Shown here one piece after another: positions 17,074 to 25,231 of a stretch of DNA of 64,000 nt (the stretch's first letter is position 1; each line of letters starts with the position of its first letter). The notes below the pieces were generated by a model, which made no database searches, was not told the origin of the DNA, and saw nothing but the letters and a program-made list of their open reading frames with translations. Both the position numbers and the translations under genes were made by a program. Source of the stretch: Tumebacillus_A lipolyticus (GTDB lineage Bacteria > Bacillota > Bacilli > Tumebacillales > Tumebacillaceae); contig NZ_JBHUIO010000008.1 of assembly GCF_042682745.1 (NCBI RefSeq), positions 62,001 to 126,000 on the forward strand, in the 5' to 3' direction.

Positions 17074-18717
17074 TTACTCTTTGCCTTGGATGTAGGTGAA
17101 CTTGAGATCGTAGTCCGGACCAAAGTTGCGAACAACCCAGTCTTTAACATACGGACGAGTTACGCGAGCGAGCGCGCGGTGAACGATCGGGCCGATCGGC
17201 ATATCTTCCATGAGGATTTTCTCAGCTTCGTAGAGGTAGCCCATACGTTTCTTCGCATCGGTCTCTGCTTGAGCATCCTTGATCAGCTTGTCGTACTTGG
17301 TGTTGGAGTAACCGTTCTCGTTGAAGTCACCACCGGTGATCCACATGTCGAGGAAGGTCATCGGATCGTTGTAGTCTGCGCCCCAGAAGGAGAATACCAT
17401 ATCGTAGTCACCTTGTTGGGAGCGTTGCAGACGCAGTTTGAACGGAACGTTCTCAACTTCGATGTCGATGCCCAGGTTGGTACGCCATTGTTCTTTGATG
17501 AACTCAGCAGATTTTTTGGAAACGTCGCCATCGTCCATCAGCAGTTTGAGAGTCGGCATTTTGTCGAGGCCAAGTTCTTTCATACCTGCTGCCAGCAATT
17601 CTTTCGCTTTCGGAGCGTTTGCTTTACGGTTAACCAGGTCGCCGTTGTCTGTACGGAACTGACCACCTTGGCCGTTGGAAGTGCCCGGAGGTACGAGACC
17701 GGTAGCACCGATGGAGCCGTTGTGGTAGATAACGTCAGCCCATGCATCAGCATCGATCGAAACGGTCAGAGCTTGACGGATCTTCGAGTTTTGCAGAGAT
17801 TTTACTTTCCCTTGGTTGAACTGCAGGTAACCAACGGTCAACTCCGCTTGAGTGGAGAATTCCGGAGAGTCTTTATAGCGATCCACTTGGTCGCGTACCA
17901 GACCAAAACGGTCGATCTGACCGGACAGGTACAGGTTTTCCAGAGCGGAGGAGTCTTTTACCATTTGGAAGTTGATTTTTTCAAGCTTTACAGCATCTTT
18001 ATCCCAGTAGGTATCATTCTTTTCCATGACTGCAGATTGCTCATGCACCCACTCGGTCAGTTTGAACGGACCGTTGTACAGGGTGTTGCCAACTTCTGCG
18101 CCGAACTTGTCGCCATATTTTTCAACGATTTCTTTCTTCTGCGGGTAGAAGAGCGGGAACGCCATCTGCTCGACGAAGAACGGAATCGGGTTTTCCAGGG
18201 TAACTTCCAAAGTTTTCGCGTCTTTCGCTTTAACAGCTACATCGTCCGCGGAACCTTTGCCAGCGTTGTACTCAGCGCCGCCTTTGATCCAAGCTACCAT
18301 GAACGCGTACTGAGAAGCGGTGTCCGGGTTCAGGGTACGCTTCCAAGAGTACTCGAAGTCTTGAGCGGTTACATCAGAACCGTCAGTCCATTTTGCGCCT
18401 TCGCGCAGGGTGAAGGTGATGGTTTTGCCGTCAGCAGAAGTTTCCCACTTCTCAGCAACACCAGGAGCAGCTTTGCCGTCTTTGTCCAGACGAACAAGAC
18501 CCTCAGCTACTTGACCCAGAACGGTGAAACCGATCGTGTCAGTCGCCAGAGACGGGTCGAGGGACGGGATTTCGGAAGACATAGCCAGGTTCAGTTCTTG
18601 TTTCTCGCTGGTGCCAGATTCGCCACCTGTTTCTTTCTTGTCGCCGCAACCGACGAGCGCTACGCTGGACAGCATGGTTACTGCCAAGCCAAGACCAACC
18701 CACTTTTTCGTGTTCAT
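17074..18717 (-). CDS. oppA: Oligopeptide-binding lipoprotein (SBP family 5), copy 1
   Basis: 547 residues. Signal peptide with lipobox (VALVGCGDKKE, Cys24), then the family-5 solute-binding fold: IPSLDPSLATDTIGFTVLGQ, GLVRLDKDGKAAPGVAEKWE, DFEYSWKRTLNPDTASQYAF, and MVFSFWGADYNDPMTFLDMW near the C-terminus. These are OppA/MppA-type signatures. It captures peptides outside the membrane for an Opp ABC importer, but no permease or ATPase gene is adjacent. It has its own promoter and terminator. It is clearly paralogous to the gene at 19274. Such proteins import RRNPP signalling peptides in bacilli. Confidence 0.93.
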   Translation of the reverse strand: MNTKKWVGLGLAVTMLSSVALVGCGDKKETGGESGTSEKQELNLAMSSEIPSLDPSLATDTIGFTVLGQVAEGLVRLDKDGKAAPGVAEKWETSADGKTITFTLREGAKWTDGSDVTAQDFEYSWKRTLNPDTASQYAFMVAWIKGGAEYNAGKGSADDVAVKAKDAKTLEVTLENPIPFFVEQMAFPLFYPQKKEIVEKYGDKFGAEVGNTLYNGPFKLTEWVHEQSAVMEKNDTYWDKDAVKLEKINFQMVKDSSALENLYLSGQIDRFGLVRDQVDRYKDSPEFSTQAELTVGYLQFNQGKVKSLQNSKIRQALTVSIDADAWADVIYHNGSIGATGLVPPGTSNGQGGQFRTDNGDLVNRKANAPKAKELLAAGMKELGLDKMPTLKLLMDDGDVSKKSAEFIKEQWRTNLGIDIEVENVPFKLRLQRSQQGDYDMVFSFWGADYNDPMTFLDMWITGGDFNENGYSNTKYDKLIKDAQAETDAKKRMGYLYEAEKILMEDMPIGPIVHRALARVTRPYVKDWVVRNFGPDYDLKFTYIQGKE

Positions 18718-18776
18718 CTTGTAATACCCCCATTTTCGAGTTCTCTTCCCAGCGGGCCTAGACCTAAGGGAAGTCT

Positions 18777-18796
18777 TTGTCTAAATACATAGACAA
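18777..18796. promoter_or_regulatory. Perfect inverted repeat in the oppA leader, probable operator
   Basis: TTGTCTA AATACA TAGACAA is a perfect 7-bp inverted repeat with a six-base spacer, about 20-35 bases downstream of the predicted oppA transcription start. Its position suits a repressor site. The regulator is unknown. Confidence 0.5.
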
Positions 18797-18819
18797 TTTT
18801 GTTATTTGTATTTGTTGAT

Positions 18820-18848
18820 AATATAGCATAGTTCGACATGTATAGCAA
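18820..18848 (-). promoter_or_regulatory. Sigma-A promoter of oppA copy 1
   Basis: Minus strand TTGCTA (18843-18848), 17 bases, TATATT (18820-18825). The leader to the ATG is about 95 bases. The rest of the 302-base gap 18718-19019 holds the operator-like repeat and, on the plus strand, only the ribosome-binding site of the next gene. Confidence 0.65.
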
Positions 18849-19019
18849 TAGCTTAAAAAACTATTCAGAGGCATTAAAAAAACCGAAAAAAATAAATCTA
18901 TTTGTTTTGTTTGCCAGCGCTTGACCGAAGGCAAACGGCCGCAGTTCCCCCCGTGAGCGGACGAGCAGATAAAAATTGGCTCCCCTGCAGATACTACCGG
19001 TGAAAGGAGTGGTGAACCG

Positions 19020-19229
19020 ATGGATTGGATGGAACAGCTTGAACAGCGGTTGCTGGAAGACGATGCGATTCAGCTCAGCATCGATGGTCAGATCTGGACC
19101 GTGCAGCAGGATTTGAACGGTTACAAGTTTAGCAACCCCTACGGGAGACAGGAACATTTTGCGACGTCAGAAGAGCTGATGGGCGCCATTCAGTCTTGGT
19201 ATGAGAACCCGGTCTTGGTCGTATTGTAA
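19020..19229 (+). CDS. Small acidic protein of unknown function (69 aa)
   Basis: The ATG is preceded by AAAGGAGTGG. The 69-residue product (MDWMEQLEQRLLEDDAIQLS start) has an acidic N-terminal helix, a strand-rich middle (GQIWTVQQDLNGYKF) and a hydrophobic VLVVL end. It lies between the two oppA genes but on the opposite strand and ends directly in a bidirectional terminator. No family recognised. The ribosome-binding site, the terminator and a stop codon adjoining the hairpin support a real gene. Confidence 0.6.
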   Translation: MDWMEQLEQRLLEDDAIQLSIDGQIWTVQQDLNGYKFSNPYGRQEHFATSEELMGAIQSWYENPVLVVL

Positions 19230-19260
19230 AAAGAGTCGCCAGCGAAGGCGACTCTTTTTA
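19227..19260. terminator. Bidirectional terminator between the small gene and oppA copy 2
   Basis: TAAAAAGAGTCGCC, a six-base loop and GGCGACTCTTTTTA form a perfect palindrome with A and T tracts on both sides, serving both convergent genes. Confidence 0.85.
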
Positions 19261-19273
19261 CGTGCGGGCAAGC

Positions 19274-20911
19274 TTACTCTTTGCCTTCGATGAAGGTGTC
19301 GATCAGGTCGTAGTCCGGACCGTAGGACAGGATGCGGAAATCTTTCACGTAAGGCTTGGTGATAAATGCGCGTCCACGCCAGGTCACCGGACCGATCGGC
19401 ATCTCTTTCATCATCAGTTTTTCAGCATCGTACAGGTAGTTCATGCGCTTCTTCTGATCAGATTCCAGCTGCGCCTTCTTGATCAGCTCATCATATTCCT
19501 TGTTCGACCATTGCGGATCGTTAAAGTCACCGCCGGAGATAAACATATCGAGGAACGTCATCGGATCGTTGTAGTCTGCTCCCCACAGCGAGATGACGAT
19601 GTCAAAGTCATGACCGTGAGATTTTTCCAGACGCAGTTTGTACGGAACGTTTTCAACTTCGACATCGATGCCGAGATTTTGACGCCATTGCTCTTTAACA
19701 AACTCGGCCGCTTTCTTCCCGACGTCGCCATCATCTGCCAGCAGCTTGATTTTCGGGAACTCGGAGACGCCCGCCTCTTTCAGACCTTCCGCAAGCGTCG
19801 CTTTTGCTTTCGGCAGGTTATCCTTGCGGTTGATCAGATCGCCGACATCCTTCGTGAAATCGCCGCCCTGACCGTTCGACATCCCGAGCGGGTTGTATCC
19901 TTTCGCCCCGACAGAACCGTTGTGGTAGATAACATCAGCGTACGCATCGCCGTCAACAGACCATGTGAGCGCTTGGCGCACTTTCGCGCTCTGCAGCGCT
20001 TTGACGCGTTGGTTGTATTGCAAGTAGACGGTGGTCAGCTCCGGAACGGTAGAAAACTCGGTGGAGGATTTGTAGTTGTCCACTTGGTCGCGCACCAGAC
20101 CGGTACGGTCTACCATGTTCGACTCGTACAGGTTGACAGAGGCGTTCGAGTCTTTTACCACTTGGAAGTTCACTTTGCTCAACTTCACGCGGTCTTTGTT
20201 CCAGTAGGTGTCGTTCTTCTCGATGACAGCAGATTGCTCATGCTCCCATGCGGTCATCTTGAACGGGCCGCTGTACAGCGTGGTCGCAGCATCAGCACCG
20301 TATTTATCGCCTTGCGCTTCGACGAACTTTTTGTTTTGCGGGTAGAAGATCGGGAACGCCATCTGCTCAAGGAAGAACGGAATCGGGTGATCGAGCGTGA
20401 CTTCAAGCGTTTTGTCATCCTTCGCCTTGACCGCAACATCGTCTGCAGAGCCTTTGCCTGCGTTATACTCCGTACCGCCTTTCACCCACGCCACCATAAA
20501 CGAGTACTGGGAGCCGGTATCCGGGTTGAGCGTGCGCTTCCAGGAGTATTCGAAATCATGGGCGGTAACGTTGTCGCCGTTGGTCCATTTTGCATCCTCG
20601 CGAAGGTGGAACGTATAGGTCAAACCGTCTGGTGACACTTCCCATTTTTCAGCGACGCCCGCTTCCGGCTTGCCATCTTTGCCCGAGCGGATCAGACCTT
20701 CGCTCACCTGTGCGAACATCGTGAAGGAGAGCGTGTTGGTCGCTTTCGAAAGGTCCATCGTCGGGAGTTCATCTGTAAGAATCAGGTTGAGCTCCTGTTT
20801 TTCTTTCAAATCGTCGCTGCTGCCACCATCCGTCTTTTTGTCTCCGCAGCCTACCGCCAAGGTGGCTACCATCGTTGCAGCCAACCCGATCGGAATCCAT
20901 TTTTTCGCCAT
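19274..20911 (-). CDS. oppA: Oligopeptide-binding lipoprotein (SBP family 5), copy 2
   Basis: 545 residues from the ATG at 20911 (MAKKWIPIGLAATMVATLAV signal, lipobox AVGCG, Cys22). The in-frame extension upstream would read through the promoter and is rejected. The body matches copy 1 closely throughout, including GLIRSGKDGKPEAGVAEKWE, FEYSWKRTLNPDTGSQYSFM and ISLWGADYNDPMTFLDMF, so the two arose by duplication. Again there is no permease or ATPase nearby. A CodY-like site overlaps the predicted transcription start region. Role: peptide capture for import. Confidence 0.93.
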   Translation of the reverse strand: MAKKWIPIGLAATMVATLAVGCGDKKTDGGSSDDLKEKQELNLILTDELPTMDLSKATNTLSFTMFAQVSEGLIRSGKDGKPEAGVAEKWEVSPDGLTYTFHLREDAKWTNGDNVTAHDFEYSWKRTLNPDTGSQYSFMVAWVKGGTEYNAGKGSADDVAVKAKDDKTLEVTLDHPIPFFLEQMAFPIFYPQNKKFVEAQGDKYGADAATTLYSGPFKMTAWEHEQSAVIEKNDTYWNKDRVKLSKVNFQVVKDSNASVNLYESNMVDRTGLVRDQVDNYKSSTEFSTVPELTTVYLQYNQRVKALQSAKVRQALTWSVDGDAYADVIYHNGSVGAKGYNPLGMSNGQGGDFTKDVGDLINRKDNLPKAKATLAEGLKEAGVSEFPKIKLLADDGDVGKKAAEFVKEQWRQNLGIDVEVENVPYKLRLEKSHGHDFDIVISLWGADYNDPMTFLDMFISGGDFNDPQWSNKEYDELIKKAQLESDQKKRMNYLYDAEKLMMKEMPIGPVTWRGRAFITKPYVKDFRILSYGPDYDLIDTFIEGKE

Positions 20912-20964
20912 CGTGTACAACCCCCTATAAAAAGTTCGCGTAACATTGTCGTAATCTTCCTGTA

Positions 20965-20979
20965 ATGTTTCTGAAAACA
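20965..20979. promoter_or_regulatory. CodY-box-like sequence in the oppA copy 2 leader
   Basis: ATGTTTCTGAAAACA matches the CodY consensus AATTTTCWGAAAATT at about 11 of 15 positions with the core TTTCTGAAAA intact. It lies just downstream of the -10. Peptide transport genes are common CodY targets in bacilli, but whether this genome encodes CodY is not visible here. Confidence 0.35.
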
Positions 20980-20993
20980 TCTACTTCGAATCC

Positions 20994-21022
20994 AATATAG
21001 CAAGCAAATCAGATTTACGCAA
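20994..21022 (-). promoter_or_regulatory. Sigma-A promoter of oppA copy 2
   Basis: Minus strand TTGCGT (21017-21022), 17 bases, TATATT (20994-20999). The leader to the ATG at 20911 is about 80 bases. Confidence 0.65.
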
Positions 21023-21063
21023 TACCTTTTTATTGAAAAAATAGATATCGATTAATGCGAAAC

Positions 21064-21095
21064 AAAAAAGATCTTCCTAAATTGGAAGATCTTTT
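21064..21095. terminator. Terminator after pcrA
   Basis: AAAAGATCTTCC, six-base loop, GGAAGATCTTTT: a perfect stem with flanking A and T tracts, directly after the pcrA stop codon. Confidence 0.85.
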
Positions 21096-21103
21096 GAAAT
21101 ATT

Positions 21104-23233
21104 CTATACAATTTTTTCTAGCCGTGTAAACCGTGGCAACACTTTCTTCTCTCCGATCGACGGGTGGAACATGACGGTCAACTCAAGCGTCTCCTCCTCG
21201 CCCCGCTTGTCCAACACCATCCCTTGCCCCCACTGCGGATGCTTGAGCATATCGCCCGACTTCCAGACGATGTCAGACTGAACATACCCGACGGTGCGAT
21301 CCACAAACTCTTCGGGGATCTCATCGAGAAAACGAGAGGGGTCATTGCGCTGCGTATTCCCGAACAGCGTGCGTTCCGCACAGTGCATCATGTGCAGCTT
21401 TTCTTTAGCGCGCGTGATGCCGACATAGGCGAGGTTGCGCTCCTCCTCAATCCCGCGAACATCGTCCATCGATCGCATGTGCGGAAAGATCGTCTCTTCG
21501 CAGCCGATGAGAAAGACGGTCGGAAACTCCAACCCTTTTGACGCATGCATCGTCATCATCAGCACCGCCTCACCGTTCTCCCCCTTTTCTTTATCCTGGT
21601 CGGAGAGGAGCGATACTTCAGCCAAAAAGTCGCCGACCGATCCGCCGCGCCTGCGATCGAACGACTTGGTGATCGAAAACATCTCCTCGATGTTTTCCAG
21701 CCGCATCTGATCTTCCTCTTTTGAGGAATGTGCATAGATCTGACGATATCCTGTCTTGTCGAGCACCTCCGACAGATATTCACTCACCGAAAGCCCTTCC
21801 TGACAGACGTTCAGATATTTCATCAGATCGTGAAACTCCTTGCAGGTGGCAGCCTGCTTCGCCGGCAGCCCGTTCTCTTCAGGAAATCCCATCGCTTCAA
21901 GCAGCGTCAAGTCCCGCCCGTGCGCATAATCGAGCAGTTTCTGAATCGTGCCTGGCCCGATCGAGCGCTTGGGAGCGTTGATGATCCTCAGCAGGGATAT
22001 TTCATCCTGCGGATTGCAGAGGCACTTCAGATAGGCCATCACATCTTTGATCTCCCGACGGTCATAAAACGTCATACCGCCCAAGATCTTGTACGGTATC
22101 GCCGCCTGCAAAAACGCCTCCTCGACAATCCTCGACATCGCATTGGCGCGGTAGAGCACGGTGCAATCGCCGAATGACCCTCCGTTGTCGACATGGTTTT
22201 TCACCTGCTGGACGATGTAATGCGCCTCATCCTCCTGGTCGATCGCCGTATAGATCGAGATCTTGTCCCCCTGCCCGTTTTGCGACCACAGCGCTTTATC
22301 CTTGCGCTGTTTGTTGTTTCTGATCACCGCATTGGCCGCTTCGAGGATCGTCGACGTCGAGCGGTAATTCTGCTCCAGCTTGATCACAGTCGCTTCCGGA
22401 TAGTCTTTCTCAAAGTTCATGATGTTGGAGATATCTGCGCCGCGCCATGCATAGATTGCCTGATCCCCATCGCCGACCACGCAAAGATTGCGATGCTTTT
22501 CGGCGAGCAGTTTGACCAGCCTATACTGTGCGCGGTTGGTATCTTGATATTCATCAACATGCAAATAGCGGAACTTGTTTTGATACTGCTCCAAGACGTC
22601 CCGCTTCGTTTCGAACAGCTCCACCGTCTTCATGATCAGATCGTCAAAGTCCATCGCGTTAAAGTCTTGCAACTTGCGCTGATACACTCGATATACCTGG
22701 CTTGCCACAACATCTTGAAGTTTCTTCCCCGCCGTCTTGGCAAACTCATCTGGCGTCAACAGCTCGTTTTTGGCTGCCGAGATGCGCCACTGGATTTGAT
22801 TCGGGTCAAACTTTTTGATGTCGAGATTCAGATCGAGCATCGACTGTTTGACAGCTGCCGTCTGATCGTCCGCATCGAGGATCGTAAAATTGTTCTGATA
22901 GCCGATGCGATCCGCTTCTCGGCGCAATATGCGCACGCACATCGAATGAAAGGTGCTCATCCACAGGTCCTCAGCCGCTTCGCCCACCAGCTTTTTCACG
23001 CGCTCATTCATCTCTTTGGCCGCTTTGTTGGTGAAGGTGATGGCGAGGATTTGAAACGGCGATACCCCGCGCGCGCCGAGCAGATAGGCGATCCGCCGCG
23101 TCAGCACGCTCGTCTTGCCTGATCCTGCTCCAGCTAGGATCAGCAAGGGACCTTCTGTCGTCTCAACCGCCAACTTCTGCTCGGGATTGAGACCTTTCAC
23201 GATCTGTTCGATCTTTATCGTCTGTGTCGTCAT
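21104..23233 (-). CDS. pcrA: ATP-dependent DNA helicase PcrA (UvrD/Rep superfamily 1)
   Basis: About 709 residues. Motif I is LAGAGSGKTSVLTRR. Then ITFTNKAAKEM (Ia), VDEYQDTNRAQY (II), GDGDQAIYAWRGA (III), LEQNYRSTSTILEAAN (IV), MTMHASKGLEFPTVF (V) and EERNLAYVGITRAKEKL (VI). The C-terminal tail WKSGDMLKHPQWGQGMVL is the PcrA RNA-polymerase-interaction fold. Acts in repair, rolling-circle replication and removal of recombination intermediates. The ATG at 23233 matches other PcrA starts (KGLNPEQKLAVETTEGPLL). A TTGACA at 23318-23323 looks like the -35 of its promoter, so longer starts are unlikely. ligA, usually downstream, is not present. Confidence 0.95.
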   Translation of the reverse strand: MTTQTIKIEQIVKGLNPEQKLAVETTEGPLLILAGAGSGKTSVLTRRIAYLLGARGVSPFQILAITFTNKAAKEMNERVKKLVGEAAEDLWMSTFHSMCVRILRREADRIGYQNNFTILDADDQTAAVKQSMLDLNLDIKKFDPNQIQWRISAAKNELLTPDEFAKTAGKKLQDVVASQVYRVYQRKLQDFNAMDFDDLIMKTVELFETKRDVLEQYQNKFRYLHVDEYQDTNRAQYRLVKLLAEKHRNLCVVGDGDQAIYAWRGADISNIMNFEKDYPEATVIKLEQNYRSTSTILEAANAVIRNNKQRKDKALWSQNGQGDKISIYTAIDQEDEAHYIVQQVKNHVDNGGSFGDCTVLYRANAMSRIVEEAFLQAAIPYKILGGMTFYDRREIKDVMAYLKCLCNPQDEISLLRIINAPKRSIGPGTIQKLLDYAHGRDLTLLEAMGFPEENGLPAKQAATCKEFHDLMKYLNVCQEGLSVSEYLSEVLDKTGYRQIYAHSSKEEDQMRLENIEEMFSITKSFDRRRGGSVGDFLAEVSLLSDQDKEKGENGEAVLMMTMHASKGLEFPTVFLIGCEETIFPHMRSMDDVRGIEEERNLAYVGITRAKEKLHMMHCAERTLFGNTQRNDPSRFLDEIPEEFVDRTVGYVQSDIVWKSGDMLKHPQWGQGMVLDKRGEEETLELTVMFHPSIGEKKVLPRFTRLEKIV

Positions 23234-23352
23234 CTCCTGAGCAACTCCCATCTTTCCGTAAAAGAAATCCCGTTCGTGCAAGGGTAGAACTCTATTTTCT
23301 ATCCTCTCACAAAGCGCTGTCAAGAATCATTTGACCGCTAGAATCACGCAGG

Positions 23353-23381
23353 AGAAGGGCCTCCTCACAAGAGAAGGCCCT
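23353..23381 (-). terminator. Probable terminator of the first SASP gene
   Basis: AGGGCCT and AGGCCCT arms with a GAGAAG-type extension flank a short loop on the minus strand, 20-50 bases after the SASP stop. The T tract is weak. Confidence 0.5.
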
Positions 23382-23404
23382 GATGATCATCTATTCAGTT
23401 TTGC

Positions 23405-23608
23405 TTACTGTTGGCGACCGCTCATCGCTTGTTCCGCATATGCGACCAGACGCTTGGTGATCTCGCCACCGACCGACCCGTTCAGGCGGGACGGAGTTTC
23501 GCCGCCGAGGTTGACACCAAACTCAGTTGCGATTTCGTATTTCATTTGATCCAGTGCACGAGACGCACCATTGACCAGAATTTGATTGGAGCTGTTGTTG
23601 TTTGCCAT
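23405..23608 (-). CDS. Alpha/beta-type small acid-soluble spore protein, copy A
   Basis: 67 residues from the ATG at 23608 behind AGGAGGTG. Sequence blocks NQILVNGASRALDQMKYEIA, TEFGVNLGGETPSRLNGSVG and GEITKRLVAYAEQAMSG are the alpha/beta SASP hallmarks; the GPR protease site is within YEIATEFGV. These proteins coat spore DNA, convert it to an A-like form and protect it from UV and heat, then feed amino acids at germination. It lies 60 bases after copy B and may be cotranscribed with it. Confidence 0.96.
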   Translation of the reverse strand: MANNNSSNQILVNGASRALDQMKYEIATEFGVNLGGETPSRLNGSVGGEITKRLVAYAEQAMSGRQQ

Positions 23609-23668
23609 TGTATCGGCACCTCCTGTATGAGATGTAAGAGTGATTGCGTTCACGATTGCAGCGCTCGA

Positions 23669-23866
23669 CTATTGACGGCCAGACATCGCCTGTTCCGCAT
23701 ATGCGACGAGACGCTTGGTGATTTCACCGCCAACCGACCCATTGAGACGGGACGGAGTTTCACCACCCAGGTTGACACCAAACTCAGAAGCAATTTCGTA
23801 CTTCATTTGATCCAAGGCGCGTGCTGCACCGTTGACGAGGATTTGATTCGAGTTGTTGTTTGCCAC
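23669..23866 (-). CDS. Alpha/beta-type small acid-soluble spore protein, copy B
   Basis: 65 residues from a GTG start at 23866 seven bases after AGGAGGTGA. Nearly identical to the neighbouring copies, with YEIASEFGV (Ser in place of Thr) at the GPR cleavage site. A near-perfect sigma-G promoter lies upstream, so expression is expected in the forespore late in sporulation. Confidence 0.96.
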   Translation of the reverse strand: MANNNSNQILVNGAARALDQMKYEIASEFGVNLGGETPSRLNGSVGGEITKRLVAYAEQAMSGRQ

Positions 23867-23896
23867 TGTAGGTCACCTCCTTGATGGGATTGATCT

Positions 23897-23926
23897 TATT
23901 ATGGTTGCATCGCTCGATCTCCATGC
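23897..23926 (-). promoter_or_regulatory. Sigma-G promoter for SASP copies B and A
   Basis: Minus strand GCATG (23922-23926), 18 bases, CATAATA (23897-23903). This matches the sigma-G consensus (GHATR, 18, CATHHTA) exactly and sits about 30 bases before the GTG start. Confidence 0.7.
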
Positions 23927-23984
23927 ACCCGTCAGGATGGAAAATGCTGTTGGACATGATCGACCTGCGATGCATACGATAAGG

Positions 23985-24014
23985 AAAGAGGGCTTCTCTT
24001 CAGAAGCCCTCTCG
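23985..24014 (-). terminator. Terminator of SASP copy C
   Basis: AGAGGGCTTCT, four-base loop, AGAAGCCCTCT: a perfect 11-bp stem followed by TT on the minus strand, just after the SASP C stop. Confidence 0.75.
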
Positions 24015-24037
24015 CTTTTACATCGCTATGCGGTTGG

Positions 24038-24235
24038 TTACTGTCTGCCAGACATCGCTTGCTCTGCATAGGCGACCAGGCGCTTGGTGATCTCGCCACC
24101 AACAGAGCCGTTCAGACGGGACGGAGTTTCCCCGCCCAAGTTGACACCGAACTCGGTAGCGATCTCATACTTCATCTGATCCAGCGCACGAGCAGCACCG
24201 TTGACCAAGATTTGGTTGGAGTTGTTGTTAGCCAT
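24038..24235 (-). CDS. Alpha/beta-type small acid-soluble spore protein, copy C
   Basis: 65 residues from the ATG at 24235 with GGAGGTGA upstream. The body is almost identical to copies A and B, with YEIATEFGV at the GPR cleavage site. It has its own sigma-G-like promoter and terminator. Three tandem paralogs allow high SASP dosage in the forespore. Confidence 0.96.
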   Translation of the reverse strand: MANNNSNQILVNGAARALDQMKYEIATEFGVNLGGETPSRLNGSVGGEITKRLVAYAEQAMSGRQ

Positions 24236-24265
24236 CTGTCTCACCTCCTCATCGTGTGGTGTTTA

Positions 24266-24294
24266 TAGAATGCCACTTCTACAGGATCGAATAC
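24266..24294 (-). promoter_or_regulatory. Sigma-G-like promoter for SASP copy C
   Basis: Minus strand GTATT (24290-24294), 17 bases, CATTCTA (24266-24272). The -10 fits CATHHTA exactly and the -35 matches four of five positions. Confidence 0.55.
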
Positions 24295-24373
24295 TGTGGT
24301 GTTGATGGAAGCGGTGGAATCCTCTATCCAGATTGCGAAACGACTGTACAATGGGGAGAGAAGGAGTGAGAAC

Positions 24374-25231
24374 ATGATCGAGACCATCTATCGCCACCAC
24401 CCAGAATTGCGCGGTGAATCGGCGCGAGTGATCGCGCACGGCTGGGCCAATCAAGTATGGATCGTCGGAGAGCGATTGGTGTTTCGCTTTCCCCGCACAG
24501 CAGAGGGCAAGCAGGAGTTGCGGCGAGAACAGCTGCTGCTACCAGACTTAGCACGCTCGTTACCCGTACAGGTGCCGCAGTTTCTGTATCAATCCCCTCT
24601 GGATGAAGAGATCACATATGTCGGCTACCAACAGATCCCAGGTACACCGCTTACACCAGCCCACTTTCAAAAGCTAGATCGAGCAAAAAAATTAAAATTA
24701 TCTGTAACATTGGCAAGCTTTTTAACGACTTTACATACACATCGACCACAGATCAGCTTGCCTACCGTCGGAAAAGAGAGTTGGGAAGCTTTTTATCAGG
24801 AGATCGAACAAAAAGCATTTTCTCGATTGAACCGAGCGGAGCGCGACTGGACGAAACGATCTTTTGAAAGCTTTTTGACAGATTCGAGAAATTTTTGTTA
24901 TGAGCCGCGGCTGTTACACGGAGATTTTAGCGCAGACCACCTGTTGCATCAGGCAGGTGAGCTCTCCGGGGTGATCGATTTTGGCGATGTGCGCCTTGGA
25001 GATCCTGCCTACGATTTTGTTGGACTGTTTGCAGCGTATGGCGCTGAGTTTACCAAAGAGGTGGTAAAACGGTATGGCTTGCCCCAAGATGAGCTGTTTT
25101 GGCAACGTGTGACCGGTTTTTATGTACAGCGCCTCCCCTTCCACGCCATCCTGTCCGGACTTGATACCGGAAATGAAGAGCGCGTGCAGATCGGGCTTCA
25201 ACAATTGAGAGAAGGAGTTGATCGAAGATGA
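24374..25231 (+). CDS. Aminoglycoside phosphotransferase (APH)-family kinase
   Basis: 285 residues. The ATG at 24374 follows GAAGGAGTG and is preferred over upstream in-frame codons that would overlap the SASP promoter. N-lobe features include NQVWIVGERLVFRFPRTAEG with the ATP-binding Lys region. The catalytic loop is LLHGDFSADHLLHQ (HGDxxxxN-like, with His replacing the usual Asn). The metal-binding motif is VIDFGDVRLGDPAYDF. It phosphorylates an unknown small molecule; drug resistance cannot be assumed, since the family also covers choline and sugar kinases. Its stop overlaps the next small gene. Confidence 0.85.
   Translation: MIETIYRHHPELRGESARVIAHGWANQVWIVGERLVFRFPRTAEGKQELRREQLLLPDLARSLPVQVPQFLYQSPLDEEITYVGYQQIPGTPLTPAHFQKLDRAKKLKLSVTLASFLTTLHTHRPQISLPTVGKESWEAFYQEIEQKAFSRLNRAERDWTKRSFESFLTDSRNFCYEPRLLHGDFSADHLLHQAGELSGVIDFGDVRLGDPAYDFVGLFAAYGAEFTKEVVKRYGLPQDELFWQRVTGFYVQRLPFHAILSGLDTGNEERVQIGLQQLREGVDRR

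Noticed and set aside
17053..18792. Long plus-strand frame opposite oppA copy 1 (and a similar one opposite copy 2)
   Set aside because: Shadows caused by codon bias of the oppA genes; both begin inside or next to terminators.
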